Source: Deltaproteobacteria bacterium
GTDB taxonomy: Bacteria; Acidobacteriota; Thermoanaerobaculia; Multivoradales; JAHZIX01
Length of the DNA: 64,000 nt
Reading direction: 5' to 3'
Assembly (NCBI GenBank): GCA_022601195.1
Contig: JAHZIX010000043.1
Coordinates: 26,702-90,701, forward strand
Made by a program: the position numbers and the translations under genes. Under the pieces are notes generated by a model. It searched no databases, was not told the DNA's origin, and was given only the letters and a program-made list of their open reading frames with translations. This document shows, piece by piece, positions 9,501-17,612 of this stretch; the stretch's first letter is position 1, and every line of letters begins with the position of its first letter.

Positions 9501-9529
9501 TTGACAGAGGGTCCACTTACTCCTCTAAG
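9501..9529 (+). promoter_or_regulatory. Candidate promoter of receptor 2
   Basis: A perfect -35 hexamer TTGACA (9501-9506) is followed 17 bases later by TCTAAG (9524-9529), a weak -10. It lies 107 bases before the ATG. The -10 region shares TCTAA and ATTCT blocks with the corresponding region of receptor 1 (near 2931). Confidence 0.35.
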
Positions 9530-9577
9530 CATATTCTTTTGCTGAGTGAGCGTCAGTCCTTGATGCTCAAAGAGAAT

Positions 9578-9629
9578 CCCCATAATGCCTTGGGGTAATT
9601 ATTAGATCTGGCTAATACAGCCAAGGAGG
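9578..9629 (+). promoter_or_regulatory. Two-hairpin 5' leader and ribosome binding site of receptor 2
   Basis: Hairpin 1 is CCCCA (9578-9582) / TGGGG (9591-9595). Hairpin 2 is TGGCT (9609-9613) / AGCCA (9619-9623), abutting AGGAGG (9624-9629), six bases before ATG 9636. The arrangement matches the leader of receptor 1 (3043-3094), while the loops and stem 1 differ in sequence. This suggests that structure rather than sequence is kept. Confidence 0.55.
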
Positions 9630-9635
9630 ATCTAC

Positions 9636-12600
9636 ATGAAGCAGAGCCTAGCTCTCCTCACCCTCGCGTTTTTGTTGATGCCGTCACTGGCATACGGCCA
9701 AGCGCAGAAGGGCTCTATTTCGGTGACCGTTGAAGCTCAGGATGGTAGCCGAATTCCCGGCGTTACCGTCGAAGCGGGCTCCAACGAAACCCTCACAAAA
9801 CGGACCGCTATTACAGACCAGGACGGCGTCGCAGTTCTGGCCGCCTTGGATCCGGCTGCCAACTACCTCGTGTCTACGGCTCTCGATGGTTTCAATGGCT
9901 CTCGCAATGAAAACGTTCTGGTCAAGGCTGGCGCAACGACTCCCATCCGGGTCTCTCTCAGTCTCGCTACCGTCACCGAGGAGGTGGTCGTGACCGCCGA
10001 ATCGCCGGTTGTCGACGTGACCTCCGCTTTGGTGGGTCAAGAGATCACCCTCGAACTAACAGAAGCTCTGCCGACGGCGCGCAGCTACCAGGACTATCTA
10101 CAGCTGGTTCCTGGTGTTCAAGCAACGGTCGGCTCCAGCGCCAACCCGGCCTCCCGCTCTGGTATCAACTACAGTGATATCGGCGGCGACGTCGGAGGCT
10201 CTAGTGACAACTTCTACTATTTCGAAGGCGTCAACGTCACCGACAACGTGACCGGCACCTTCGGCGCCAATCTCAATACCGAGATCATCCAGGAGCAATC
10301 CGTTCTCACCGGTGGTTTGCCCTCCGAGTTCGTCGGCGCTACCGGCCTGGTCTCCAACGTCATCACCAAGAGTGGCGGCAACGAGTTCTCCGGTTCCGTC
10401 AACTACTTCTTCCAGGACGACAGCTTGGTAGCCGACAACGACCACGAAGAGGACTCGAGCTTCTCTACCTTTGACACGGCCCTCACCATCGGTGGTCCCA
10501 TCGTCCAGGACAAGGCCTGGTTCTTCGCTTCTTACCGCAACGTCAACCGGGAAGAGGACGTCGTCGACAACGATGGTAACTTCCAGCGCACCCCGGAGCG
10601 GGATGCGGACCAGACCTTCGCCAAGATCACCTGGGCAGCGACCAAGAGTGATCTCATCTCCGGTCTCTTCCTGAGCGATCCTCAGGAACAGAACGGTCGC
10701 TTCAACAACGATCTCACCAACGCTCGCGACTTCGCCCGTGAACAGGGTGGAGACCGCTACTCCATCAACTACTCCCGCGTCTGGAGCTCCCTGGTATTCG
10801 ACCTGGGATTCTCAAGCCACGAAGGCAAACTCGACGATGCGCCGAGCGCCTTTACCTCTAATGGATCCCGCAACGACGTAGCGTTTCTCTTCGGTGACGA
10901 CCACTCGGCTGCCGATGATCAGGGCGGCGGTTACGGCTTCACTCTCGAAGACCAGCGCGACAACGAGGCCTTCAAGGGTTCTGCTGAGTATCTGGCTTCT
11001 TCGTCTTGGGGAGATCACACTCTCAAGGGCGGCATCGAGCTCGCAGAGAACACCAACGTCCGCAACAACCTGACGATCGGTAATGCTCAGTACGCTTCTC
11101 TTGGTGCCCGCTATGCCGGCGCCGGAGCAACCCTGGCAAACATCGTCGACAGCGCTACCAACCTGCAGTTCGACTCTTCCGCCGTGAACGACTTCAACGG
11201 CTTCATCAGCACCGTCAACGGCCTGGCTCAGACAGACCGGGACGCTGTTTATGCAGCTCTCGATTCCGATCGGGACGGTGCCATCTCGGTGGCGGAGCTG
11301 GATGCCAACCTCACCTTCGACACGCTGAACTCTGAAACCAACGACGGTACCCTGTTTTACGATCGCACCGTCCAAACCATCGACGGCGCCCAGGAGACCA
11401 TGTCAGAGGGCACCACTTTCTACCTGCAAGACAACTGGCAGTATGGAAAATTCAGCGCCAACGTTGGTGTTCGGGCCGAAGAGTGGAAGCACTTCGCCAC
11501 CACTGGAGAAGAGATCTTCACCTTCGACACGGAATACGCTCCCCGGGTCAGCCTGGTCTACGACCTCAAGGGCGATGGCCGCCAGCGCCTTTCCGCGTAC
11601 TACGGTCGCTACTATGACCCGATCCGCAACAACATGACCAACTTCGCCGGCAGCATTTCTGGCCGGACCCGCGAAGAACAGGTACGGGTCGACGTCGATG
11701 GATTCAACGACTGGGTCACCTATCGGACCCGCGGCGGCGCTACCCAGCCCGACGCTTTCTTCGCCCCGTCGACCCAGACCCCTTACACGGAAGAGGTTCA
11801 ACTCGGTTACAAAATCGATCTGGGCCGCAACATGAGCTTCGAGACCAACCTGATCACTCGTGAAACTCAGGACGTCCTCGAAGACTACGATCTGCCTCTC
11901 TACGCTTTCCGGGATGACGGCACCACCGACTACCCGGGTGACCTCTCGAGCCCCGACTCTCTGTTCTTGGGCCTCGAGTACTTTGGCTACTCCTCCTTCC
12001 CGGTGGACGGCAACGGCAACTCAGCCAACTTCATCATCGCCACTCTGGAAGGTGGGGAACGCAGCTGGGACGGTATTGAGCTGGTCTTCCGCAAGCGCAT
12101 GAGCAATAACTGGCAGATGCTCGCCTCCTACAACTACGCGGACGGAGAAGGCAACACCAACTCCGACTCCAATGCGGACTTCCAGGGAGACGTCATTTGG
12201 CTCGATCCTCGGGCACCCAACCAGCAGGGTCCCCAGCCGGGCTTGGTGGAGCACCTGTTCAAGGTCGCTGGTACCTACCAGTTCGACAACGGTATTTCCC
12301 TGGGTGGTAAGTACCGCTGGAACTCTGGCGCCTTGGCCAGCAACTCCTTCCGCACTTCGGGACGGAACATCCCTTGCCGGGTGGCCCGCACCGCGTGTGG
12401 TACTTCCGATATCCCGACCTTCGACTTCGCCGGCACCACCCAAGCGTGGATCCAGCCCGGTAACGTCGGTGGTTTCGAGAATCCCAGCTACGGCATCCTC
12501 GACCTGAGACTGTCGTACCTGTGGCGCCTCGGAGGCCGCTGGGAAGCCGATTTCTTCCTGGACGTCTTCAACGCTCTCGACGAGCAGGACATCACTCAAT

Positions 12601-12701
12601 CCCAGACCTTGGTTGCGGGTAGAGATGGCGTCGAGTTCGGAGAGGGTCTCGAGTTCGTAGAGCCCCAGCGGTTCTTCCTGGGAGCGCGCTTGCGCTTCTA
12701 G
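9636..12701 (+). CDS. Oar-like TonB-dependent outer-membrane receptor, copy 2
   Basis: 1021 aa with the same architecture as the receptor at 3101: signal peptide (MKQSLALLTLAFLLMPSLAYG), carboxypeptidase-regulatory-like domain, plug, then a long barrel ending in FFLGARLRF. Long stretches are identical to copy 1, especially in the plug and periplasmic parts. Differences cluster in presumed extracellular loops: around the EF-hand, around 'FRDDGTTDYPGDLSS', and near the C-terminus where a two-Cys segment (CRVARTAC) replaces a different loop. The canonical EF-hand loop DSDRDGAISVAE lies at residues 543-554. The pair looks like a duplication with loop diversification and probably distinct ligands. 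Confidence 0.93.
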   Translation: MKQSLALLTLAFLLMPSLAYGQAQKGSISVTVEAQDGSRIPGVTVEAGSNETLTKRTAITDQDGVAVLAALDPAANYLVSTALDGFNGSRNENVLVKAGATTPIRVSLSLATVTEEVVVTAESPVVDVTSALVGQEITLELTEALPTARSYQDYLQLVPGVQATVGSSANPASRSGINYSDIGGDVGGSSDNFYYFEGVNVTDNVTGTFGANLNTEIIQEQSVLTGGLPSEFVGATGLVSNVITKSGGNEFSGSVNYFFQDDSLVADNDHEEDSSFSTFDTALTIGGPIVQDKAWFFASYRNVNREEDVVDNDGNFQRTPERDADQTFAKITWAATKSDLISGLFLSDPQEQNGRFNNDLTNARDFAREQGGDRYSINYSRVWSSLVFDLGFSSHEGKLDDAPSAFTSNGSRNDVAFLFGDDHSAADDQGGGYGFTLEDQRDNEAFKGSAEYLASSSWGDHTLKGGIELAENTNVRNNLTIGNAQYASLGARYAGAGATLANIVDSATNLQFDSSAVNDFNGFISTVNGLAQTDRDAVYAALDSDRDGAISVAELDANLTFDTLNSETNDGTLFYDRTVQTIDGAQETMSEGTTFYLQDNWQYGKFSANVGVRAEEWKHFATTGEEIFTFDTEYAPRVSLVYDLKGDGRQRLSAYYGRYYDPIRNNMTNFAGSISGRTREEQVRVDVDGFNDWVTYRTRGGATQPDAFFAPSTQTPYTEEVQLGYKIDLGRNMSFETNLITRETQDVLEDYDLPLYAFRDDGTTDYPGDLSSPDSLFLGLEYFGYSSFPVDGNGNSANFIIATLEGGERSWDGIELVFRKRMSNNWQMLASYNYADGEGNTNSDSNADFQGDVIWLDPRAPNQQGPQPGLVEHLFKVAGTYQFDNGISLGGKYRWNSGALASNSFRTSGRNIPCRVARTACGTSDIPTFDFAGTTQAWIQPGNVGGFENPSYGILDLRLSYLWRLGGRWEADFFLDVFNALDEQDITQSQTLVAGRDGVEFGEGLEFVEPQRFFLGARLRF

Positions 12702-12728
12702 TCCGCTGCCTCTAAACGTTCCCGGAAG

Positions 12729-12762
12729 AGAGAGGGCCTATATCGGGCCCTCTCTTTTCTTT
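12729..12762 (+). terminator. Intrinsic terminator of receptor 2
   Basis: A 10-bp stem, AGAGAGGGCC (12729-12738) / GGCCCTCTCT (12746-12755), with a 7-base loop is followed by a T-rich tail (TTTCTTTTTC). The core GAGGGCC/GGCCCTC recalls the receptor 1 terminator. Confidence 0.92.
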
Positions 12763-12772
12763 TTCTGTCGGT

Positions 12773-14056
12773 TCAGGGAATCAGCTGCACGGTCTCTGGG
12801 GCTCGGTCCGTGAGCTCGATCTGCTGGGGTAGAAGTCGGCCCTCGAGCCACACCACAAATTGCGAGTCCAGAGACTCAGCCATCCTTGTTGCCACCTCTC
12901 CCAAGTTGCTGTAGATCAGACCAGAGTTCTCCAAAGGCGCCTGCCCCGCCTCGTCCGGCCGAAGCCAAACGAAAAATGGAACGCGGAGACTCTCCATATA
13001 GGCCGCCACGTCCTGCAAGCCCAGACGGCTGTGATCGATCGTCTCCGGGTCCAGGAGAACTAGCACCGCGCGAGCGACTCCCGACTGGGCCGCCAGCTTG
13101 CCCGCCACTGCCGCCGAGTCGAAGATGCGCTGCTTCTGTCCCGTTCGCCCTTTCGGACCTCGTTGACGCAGAAGAGTGGATAAAAGCCCCCGGCGCCGCC
13201 ACCGATCGGCCAGCTGATAAGGCTTGAAAATTGCCGTGGAAACCGCTCCTTGCCACTGAAACTCAGGCACGGTACCCAGGAAGTACAATTCACTATCGGA
13301 TTCTCGCTTTCGTCGATTCAACTTGCGAACGGAAAGCTCAGACCTAAGAGGCGCCGTCAATCTCTCCGGCAGGTTCAGATCGCGAATCACATAGATGGAC
13401 TCCCCTCCCTCTTTCAACGAGAAAACTCGAAGGGGAACTCTTGAAGCCTCAAACCATTGGTGCATTTCGTCCACTTGAAAATCCATTCTGTCCACCTGTA
13501 GGAAAAGAGGGATGGCGGTGAGGTCACTGCTCACTCGCTCACCAAAAACACCACCGAAGCTCAGTGCTGCCGTCGCTTCAAGGCCGGCGTGAAAGCCCAG
13601 GTGCGCCTCTAAGCTGTGGGGCTTTCCGGCATCGTAGTGGGGTAAATCAAAGGCTCCCTCGTTATTGACTTCCACCTGTTGACCATCAAACTGAACCTTG
13701 ACCGTCAGAGGACGGGAACCGTCAAAGGACTGCCAATGTAGCCTTGCTCGCCGTGGAGGCCAGTCTTCTCCGTTGCCAAGAGAAAGACGTGCCTCCACCA
13801 GACCCCGGCCAAAATTCACCCACTGGCGAGCTTCACCCAGACTGCCTCCAGTTGCATCCAGGGAAATCGCTACCAATTCGTGGGGCTGCAAGCCCTCTCC
13901 GAAATCCAGAGGAGTCCGCCAAGGAGGTTCCTCGAGTCGCTGAACCAACTGGCCATCGAGAAATAGCTCGATCGCGGCAACCTGGGAGCTGGCGGTCAGC
14001 TCAACAACCTGCTCGCCCACGACGAGGGCTAGAAATAGAGACACAAATTCGATCAT
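12773..14056 (-). CDS. Secreted protein with degenerate vWA-like domain
   Basis: 427 aa. It starts at ATG 14054-14056, six bases after a strong AAGGAGG. A short hydrophobic N-terminus (MIEFVSLFLALVVG) is a probable signal peptide. Residues 17-75 look like an Ig-type domain ('IELFLDGQLVQRLEEPPW...'), as seen in acidobacterial vWA-related proteins. The C-terminal third ('AVLVLLDPETIDHS', 'YMESLRVPFFVWLRP', 'ESLDSQFVVWLEGR') matches the layout of the second half of a vWA Rossmann domain, but I see no DxSxS metal site. It is convergent with receptor 2 and shares the gap holding its terminator. The vWA relation is an inference from pattern; no enzymatic role is proposed. Confidence 0.7.
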   Translation of the reverse strand: MIEFVSLFLALVVGEQVVELTASSQVAAIELFLDGQLVQRLEEPPWRTPLDFGEGLQPHELVAISLDATGGSLGEARQWVNFGRGLVEARLSLGNGEDWPPRRARLHWQSFDGSRPLTVKVQFDGQQVEVNNEGAFDLPHYDAGKPHSLEAHLGFHAGLEATAALSFGGVFGERVSSDLTAIPLFLQVDRMDFQVDEMHQWFEASRVPLRVFSLKEGGESIYVIRDLNLPERLTAPLRSELSVRKLNRRKRESDSELYFLGTVPEFQWQGAVSTAIFKPYQLADRWRRRGLLSTLLRQRGPKGRTGQKQRIFDSAAVAGKLAAQSGVARAVLVLLDPETIDHSRLGLQDVAAYMESLRVPFFVWLRPDEAGQAPLENSGLIYSNLGEVATRMAESLDSQFVVWLEGRLLPQQIELTDRAPETVQLIP

Positions 14057-14355
14057 GGTAGGCCTCCTTGAACTCAGGCCACTTCCTTGGCCTTCGGGGA
14101 ATTAGTTCTCTGTGCCTCTAAGAAGTTCACAGAAGGCTCGTTTCCCGTTCCCTTGCGACGCCCCGCCAAACTGGACCCATTGAGAGGCCACTGATAGGAT
14201 CTCGGCGATTCCAGGAAGGCATTCGATGGAACCTCAGTAGATCGCTCCAGGAAAACTGGATCTGGGGATCAAACGCCTTCGATCGTTCTCTAGCCGCTTA
14301 GAATCACAATCTTCGACCAAACCCCAGTCGCCGTCACGACCATCGACGATCAGCT
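14057..14355. other. Divergent intergenic region
   Basis: About 300 bases between the minus-strand secreted protein and the plus-strand carbamoyltransferase operon. It should hold both promoters. No convincing -35/-10 pair or strong hairpin was seen. Confidence 0.35.
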
Positions 14356-14853
14356 ATGACCGAACGACCGAATTCTGACCAAAATCCCAGTTCTGAACCC
14401 GCCCTCCGAGGCGCCCAGGCTGCGTGGAACCGATCCCTTGACCCAGCCAGGGAGCTGGAGGAGCAGATTCCCGCTCTACGTCGCCAAGGAATGCTGCAAG
14501 GAATCATTGGAGCCGCCATCGGCGTGCTGATCTTCCTTTTCTGGCACCGCAATATGGCTTTCGTTGTCTGGACTCTCTCCTCTCTGACCGTGCTCACGGC
14601 TATCCTTTCCCCACAGGGGCTCTACCGGCGGCTGCTCAAGGCCATCGAAGCTCTCGGCCACGTCATCGGCAGAGTGCTCACGGTCGTTCTGCTCGTCCCT
14701 CTATACCTCCTCTTCTTCACGCCCTTTGGAGGATTGCTTCGTCGAGGCCGACGAGACCGTATGAAGCGTTGGTACGAAGCTGACGCACAGACCTACTGGC
14801 AGCCACGAGACGCTCCGTCCAAAGGCCTCGAGCGCTACGAGCGGCAATTCTGA
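14356..14853 (+). CDS. SxtJ-like small membrane protein
   Basis: 165 aa. A polar N-terminus (about 1-45) is followed by hydrophobic segments at about 47-62, 67-84 and 102-122, then a basic cytoplasmic-looking tail (GLLRRGRRDRMKRWYEAD). Its position directly before a carbamoyltransferase and a DUF5989-like mini-protein matches the SxtJ-SxtI-SxtK set known from saxitoxin clusters and found widely in unrelated bacteria. Its biochemical role is not established. Its stop (TGA 14851-14853) shares a base with the ATG of the next gene (TGATG), so translation is coupled. First gene of the operon. Confidence 0.72.
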   Translation: MTERPNSDQNPSSEPALRGAQAAWNRSLDPARELEEQIPALRRQGMLQGIIGAAIGVLIFLFWHRNMAFVVWTLSSLTVLTAILSPQGLYRRLLKAIEALGHVIGRVLTVVLLVPLYLLFFTPFGGLLRRGRRDRMKRWYEADAQTYWQPRDAPSKGLERYERQF

Positions 14854-16691
14854 TGCGACACATTCTCGGCATTAGCGCCTTCTACCACGACTCTGCTGCC
14901 TGCCTGTTGAGTGACGGCGAGATCGTTGCGGCAGCCCAGGAGGAACGCTTCACCCGCAAGAAGCACGATGCGAGCTTTCCAAGTCTTGCTGCTCGCTATT
15001 GCTTGGCCGAGGGAGGCGTCGAGCCTGGACAACTCGACGCGGTGGTCTTCTACGACAAACCTCTGCTGAAATTTCATCGAATTCTCGAGACCTATCTGAG
15101 CGTTGCCCCCCGTGGGCTCCAGTCGTATCTCAAGGCTCTCCCCCTTTGGCTTCGCGAAAAGCTGTGGGTGACTCCGGAAATAGAGACTGCCCTCGAAACC
15201 AGTGGTATCGGCAAGCCCACTGGGGGGATTTACTTTACCGAGCATCACGAATCTCACGCCGCCAGCGCTTTCTTTCCCTCTCCCTTCGAACGAGCTGCCA
15301 CCCTCACTTTGGACGGAGTGGGCGAATGGGCCACGGCTACCATCGGGGTTGGTGAAGGGGGACGACTGAAACTGGTTGAGGAGATTGAGTTTCCTCACTC
15401 CTTGGGTCTGCTCTATTCGGCATTCACCTACTTCACCGGCTTTCGGGTCAACTCCGGCGAGTACAAGCTCATGGGCCTCGCCCCTTATGGGGAGCCCATC
15501 TACAAAGACAAAATTCTCGAAGAAATCCTGGATCTCAAAGAGGACGGCTCCTTCCGGCTCAACATGGCCTATTTCGACTACCTGAGCGGCTTGGTGATGA
15601 CCAGCTCCCGGTTCAGCAAGCTCTTCGACGGGCCACCCCGAGCCGCCGAAAGTCCGATCACCAAGCGAGAGATGGATCTGGCTCGGTCCATTCAGGCCGT
15701 GACCGAAGAGATCGTGCTGCGCATCGGTCGTTACACCCGCGAATCCACCGGTATGAACAACCTCTGCCTGGCGGGCGGAGTGGCTCTCAACTGCGTCGCC
15801 AACGGCCATTTGCTCCGCTCTGGAATCTTCGACCGGATTTGGATTCAACCCGCAGCAGGGGATGCTGGTGGCGCCGTCGGTGCCGCTCTAGCTCTCTGGC
15901 ACAACGGCCTTGAAAAGCCCCGATCGAGCCCTCAGCAACCGGACTCCATGAAGGGTGCCTACCTGGGTCCCCGCTTTCCTCTGGAGCTGATTCGCAGCTA
16001 TCTAGACGAAAAAGGATACGTCTATCGGGAGGTCTCTGAGGAGCAATGGCCCGGGGAAGTCGCTGCCCAAATCGCAGAGGAGAAGGTCGTTGGCCTCTTC
16101 CATGGCCGCATGGAATTCGGCCCTCGAGCTCTTGGCAATCGGTCTATCATCGGAGACCCTCGGTCGCCGAAGATGCAATCCATCATGAATCTCAAAATCA
16201 AGTACCGAGAGAGCTTTCGTCCCTTCGCTCCTTCTTGCCTCGAAGAAAGAATCAGCGACTTTTTCGAAATCGATTGCCCGTCTCCCTACATGCTACTGGT
16301 CGCCCAGGTACAAGAGGGGCGCTGCACACCGTTGGTCGGCGATGAAGAGTCTTTAGATCTTCACGAATGGGTCAACCGCCCCCGTTCCGATGTGCCAGCC
16401 ATCACCCACGTCGACCACTCCGCACGGATCCAGTCCGTGAGCCGAGAGACCAACCCTCGCTATCACTCCCTCATCTCAGCCTTCGAGAATCTCACTGGAT
16501 ATGGCATTGTCATCAACACAAGTTTTAATGTTCGGGGCGAACCCATCGTATGTACTCCAGAGGATGCCTATCGCTGCTTCATGCGAACAGAGATGGACAC
16601 TCTCGTTCTGGAGAATTTCATACTAGAGAAAAAGGCTCAGCCAAACTGGCAGGATAAGGAAAATTGGCGCGTGACCTTTGCCCTGGATTGA
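14853..16691 (+). CDS. NodU/CmcH-family carbamoyltransferase (SxtI-like)
   Basis: 612 aa, full length for the family. The N-terminal Kae1-like ASKHA domain opens with 'ILGISAFYHDSAACLL' and carries the metal-binding EHHESH motif (130-135) and 'LDGVGEWAT' (153-161). 'LCLAGGVALNCVANG' is a phosphate/nucleotide-binding segment. The C-terminal YrdC-like domain has 'FGPRALGNRSI' and 'ESFRPFAPS'. Family members (NodU, CmcH, TobZ, SxtI) transfer a carbamoyl group from carbamoyl phosphate through carbamoyl-AMP to a hydroxyl on sugars, antibiotics or toxins. The acceptor here is unknown. It overlaps the SxtJ-like gene by one base; a DUF5989-like gene follows after 28 bases. Confidence 0.93.
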   Translation: MRHILGISAFYHDSAACLLSDGEIVAAAQEERFTRKKHDASFPSLAARYCLAEGGVEPGQLDAVVFYDKPLLKFHRILETYLSVAPRGLQSYLKALPLWLREKLWVTPEIETALETSGIGKPTGGIYFTEHHESHAASAFFPSPFERAATLTLDGVGEWATATIGVGEGGRLKLVEEIEFPHSLGLLYSAFTYFTGFRVNSGEYKLMGLAPYGEPIYKDKILEEILDLKEDGSFRLNMAYFDYLSGLVMTSSRFSKLFDGPPRAAESPITKREMDLARSIQAVTEEIVLRIGRYTRESTGMNNLCLAGGVALNCVANGHLLRSGIFDRIWIQPAAGDAGGAVGAALALWHNGLEKPRSSPQQPDSMKGAYLGPRFPLELIRSYLDEKGYVYREVSEEQWPGEVAAQIAEEKVVGLFHGRMEFGPRALGNRSIIGDPRSPKMQSIMNLKIKYRESFRPFAPSCLEERISDFFEIDCPSPYMLLVAQVQEGRCTPLVGDEESLDLHEWVNRPRSDVPAITHVDHSARIQSVSRETNPRYHSLISAFENLTGYGIVINTSFNVRGEPIVCTPEDAYRCFMRTEMDTLVLENFILEKKAQPNWQDKENWRVTFALD

Positions 16692-16719
16692 GAAGACTTC
16701 TGGAACAAGGATAGGACCC

Positions 16720-16884
16720 ATGAGCAAACTACGTCACAGCGGTGCTCTGTTCAAAGAGTTTCTTCGCTTTGCCCGAGCCCACAAAGCGTATTGGATCATC
16801 CCTCTACTGCTCGTACTGGGCCTCATGACTCTTTTGATCGTGGCTGGCCAATCGTCAGCACCGTTCATCTACACGCTGTTCTAG
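16720..16884 (+). CDS. DUF5989/SxtK-like single-span mini-protein
   Basis: 54 aa. It starts at ATG 16720 after AAGGAT. A basic, aromatic N-terminus (LFKEFLRFARAHKAYW) is followed by one membrane span (about 26-43) and a short tail ending in SSAPFIYTLF. This tail and layout match what I recall of the DUF5989/SxtK family, which accompanies SxtI-type carbamoyltransferases. Proteins this short are easily missed by gene callers. Function unknown; an adaptor holding the carbamoyltransferase or SxtJ partner at the membrane is a guess. Confidence 0.8.
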   Translation: MSKLRHSGALFKEFLRFARAHKAYWIIPLLLVLGLMTLLIVAGQSSAPFIYTLF

Positions 16885-16922
16885 AAAGCGCTCTCTCAGG
16901 GAGCGCAGACGGGAGATGTGCC

Positions 16923-17612
16923 GTGACCATCGATGAGTTCCGCCGGCAACTCGTGGAACACCAATGCACGCACCTCTTCGTCGATCTCGATGACACTCTG
17001 CTGGACGGCGACTCACTCCCTTGGTTTTGCCGCTATTTGTTGCGCCGACACTTTCATCAACCGAGCTTCCACCTTCGAGTCTCGGCCCCCTTGCTGCTCG
17101 CCGCCACCAGGCTGCGACCAGCTGCCTCTTTCAAACCGAGCCTGGCCCGGTTCTTCGAAGGCTGGGACCAGGAGGTTGTTCAGAAACTGGGCTCTGAGTT
17201 CACCGACTCTGAACTCGAAGCTCGAATACGCCCGGATCTCGGAAGGCTGCTGAGAGACGCCCAGGAAAGACAGACTCATTTGGTCCTCGCCACCGCCTCT
17301 CTGGATCTTTACTGCCAACCTTTGGCGCAGCGGCTGGGAATCGACACCCTCCTCTCCACCGAGCTCGGCTATGAAAACGGCGTTTGTACCGGGAAGTTGA
17401 AGACTCCCAACTGTAAAGGCATGAACAAGCTGTCCCGGGTCCAAGACTTCTGCACCAACTACCGAGTAGATCCCAGAGGCTGCGCCTTCCTCTCCGATCA
17501 CCAGAGCGACATCCCTTGCTTCGAGCTGGTAGGCCTGCCAGCCGTTGTCAGCCCGAGCCACCAACTCAGGGAGCTCGCCCAGGGTCAAGGGATTCCGGAG
17601 CTCGAAGTATGA
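16923..17612 (+). CDS. HAD-superfamily phosphatase (HAD-IB, SerB-like)
   Basis: 229 aa. It starts at GTG 16923 behind GGGAGA. Motif I is DLDDT (residues 21-25, nucleophile Asp21 and acid Asp23). A helical cap follows. Motif II is in 'LVLATAS', motif III lysine probably in 'GKLKTPNCKG', and motif IV is 'SDHQSDIPCFELVG'. The arrangement matches the phosphoserine-phosphatase-like HAD-IB group, which dephosphorylates small phosphorylated metabolites or lipids. It overlaps the next gene by four bases (ATGA). In this operon it could remove a phosphate from an intermediate or final product, but that is inferred. Confidence 0.85.
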   Translation: MTIDEFRRQLVEHQCTHLFVDLDDTLLDGDSLPWFCRYLLRRHFHQPSFHLRVSAPLLLAATRLRPAASFKPSLARFFEGWDQEVVQKLGSEFTDSELEARIRPDLGRLLRDAQERQTHLVLATASLDLYCQPLAQRLGIDTLLSTELGYENGVCTGKLKTPNCKGMNKLSRVQDFCTNYRVDPRGCAFLSDHQSDIPCFELVGLPAVVSPSHQLRELAQGQGIPELEV

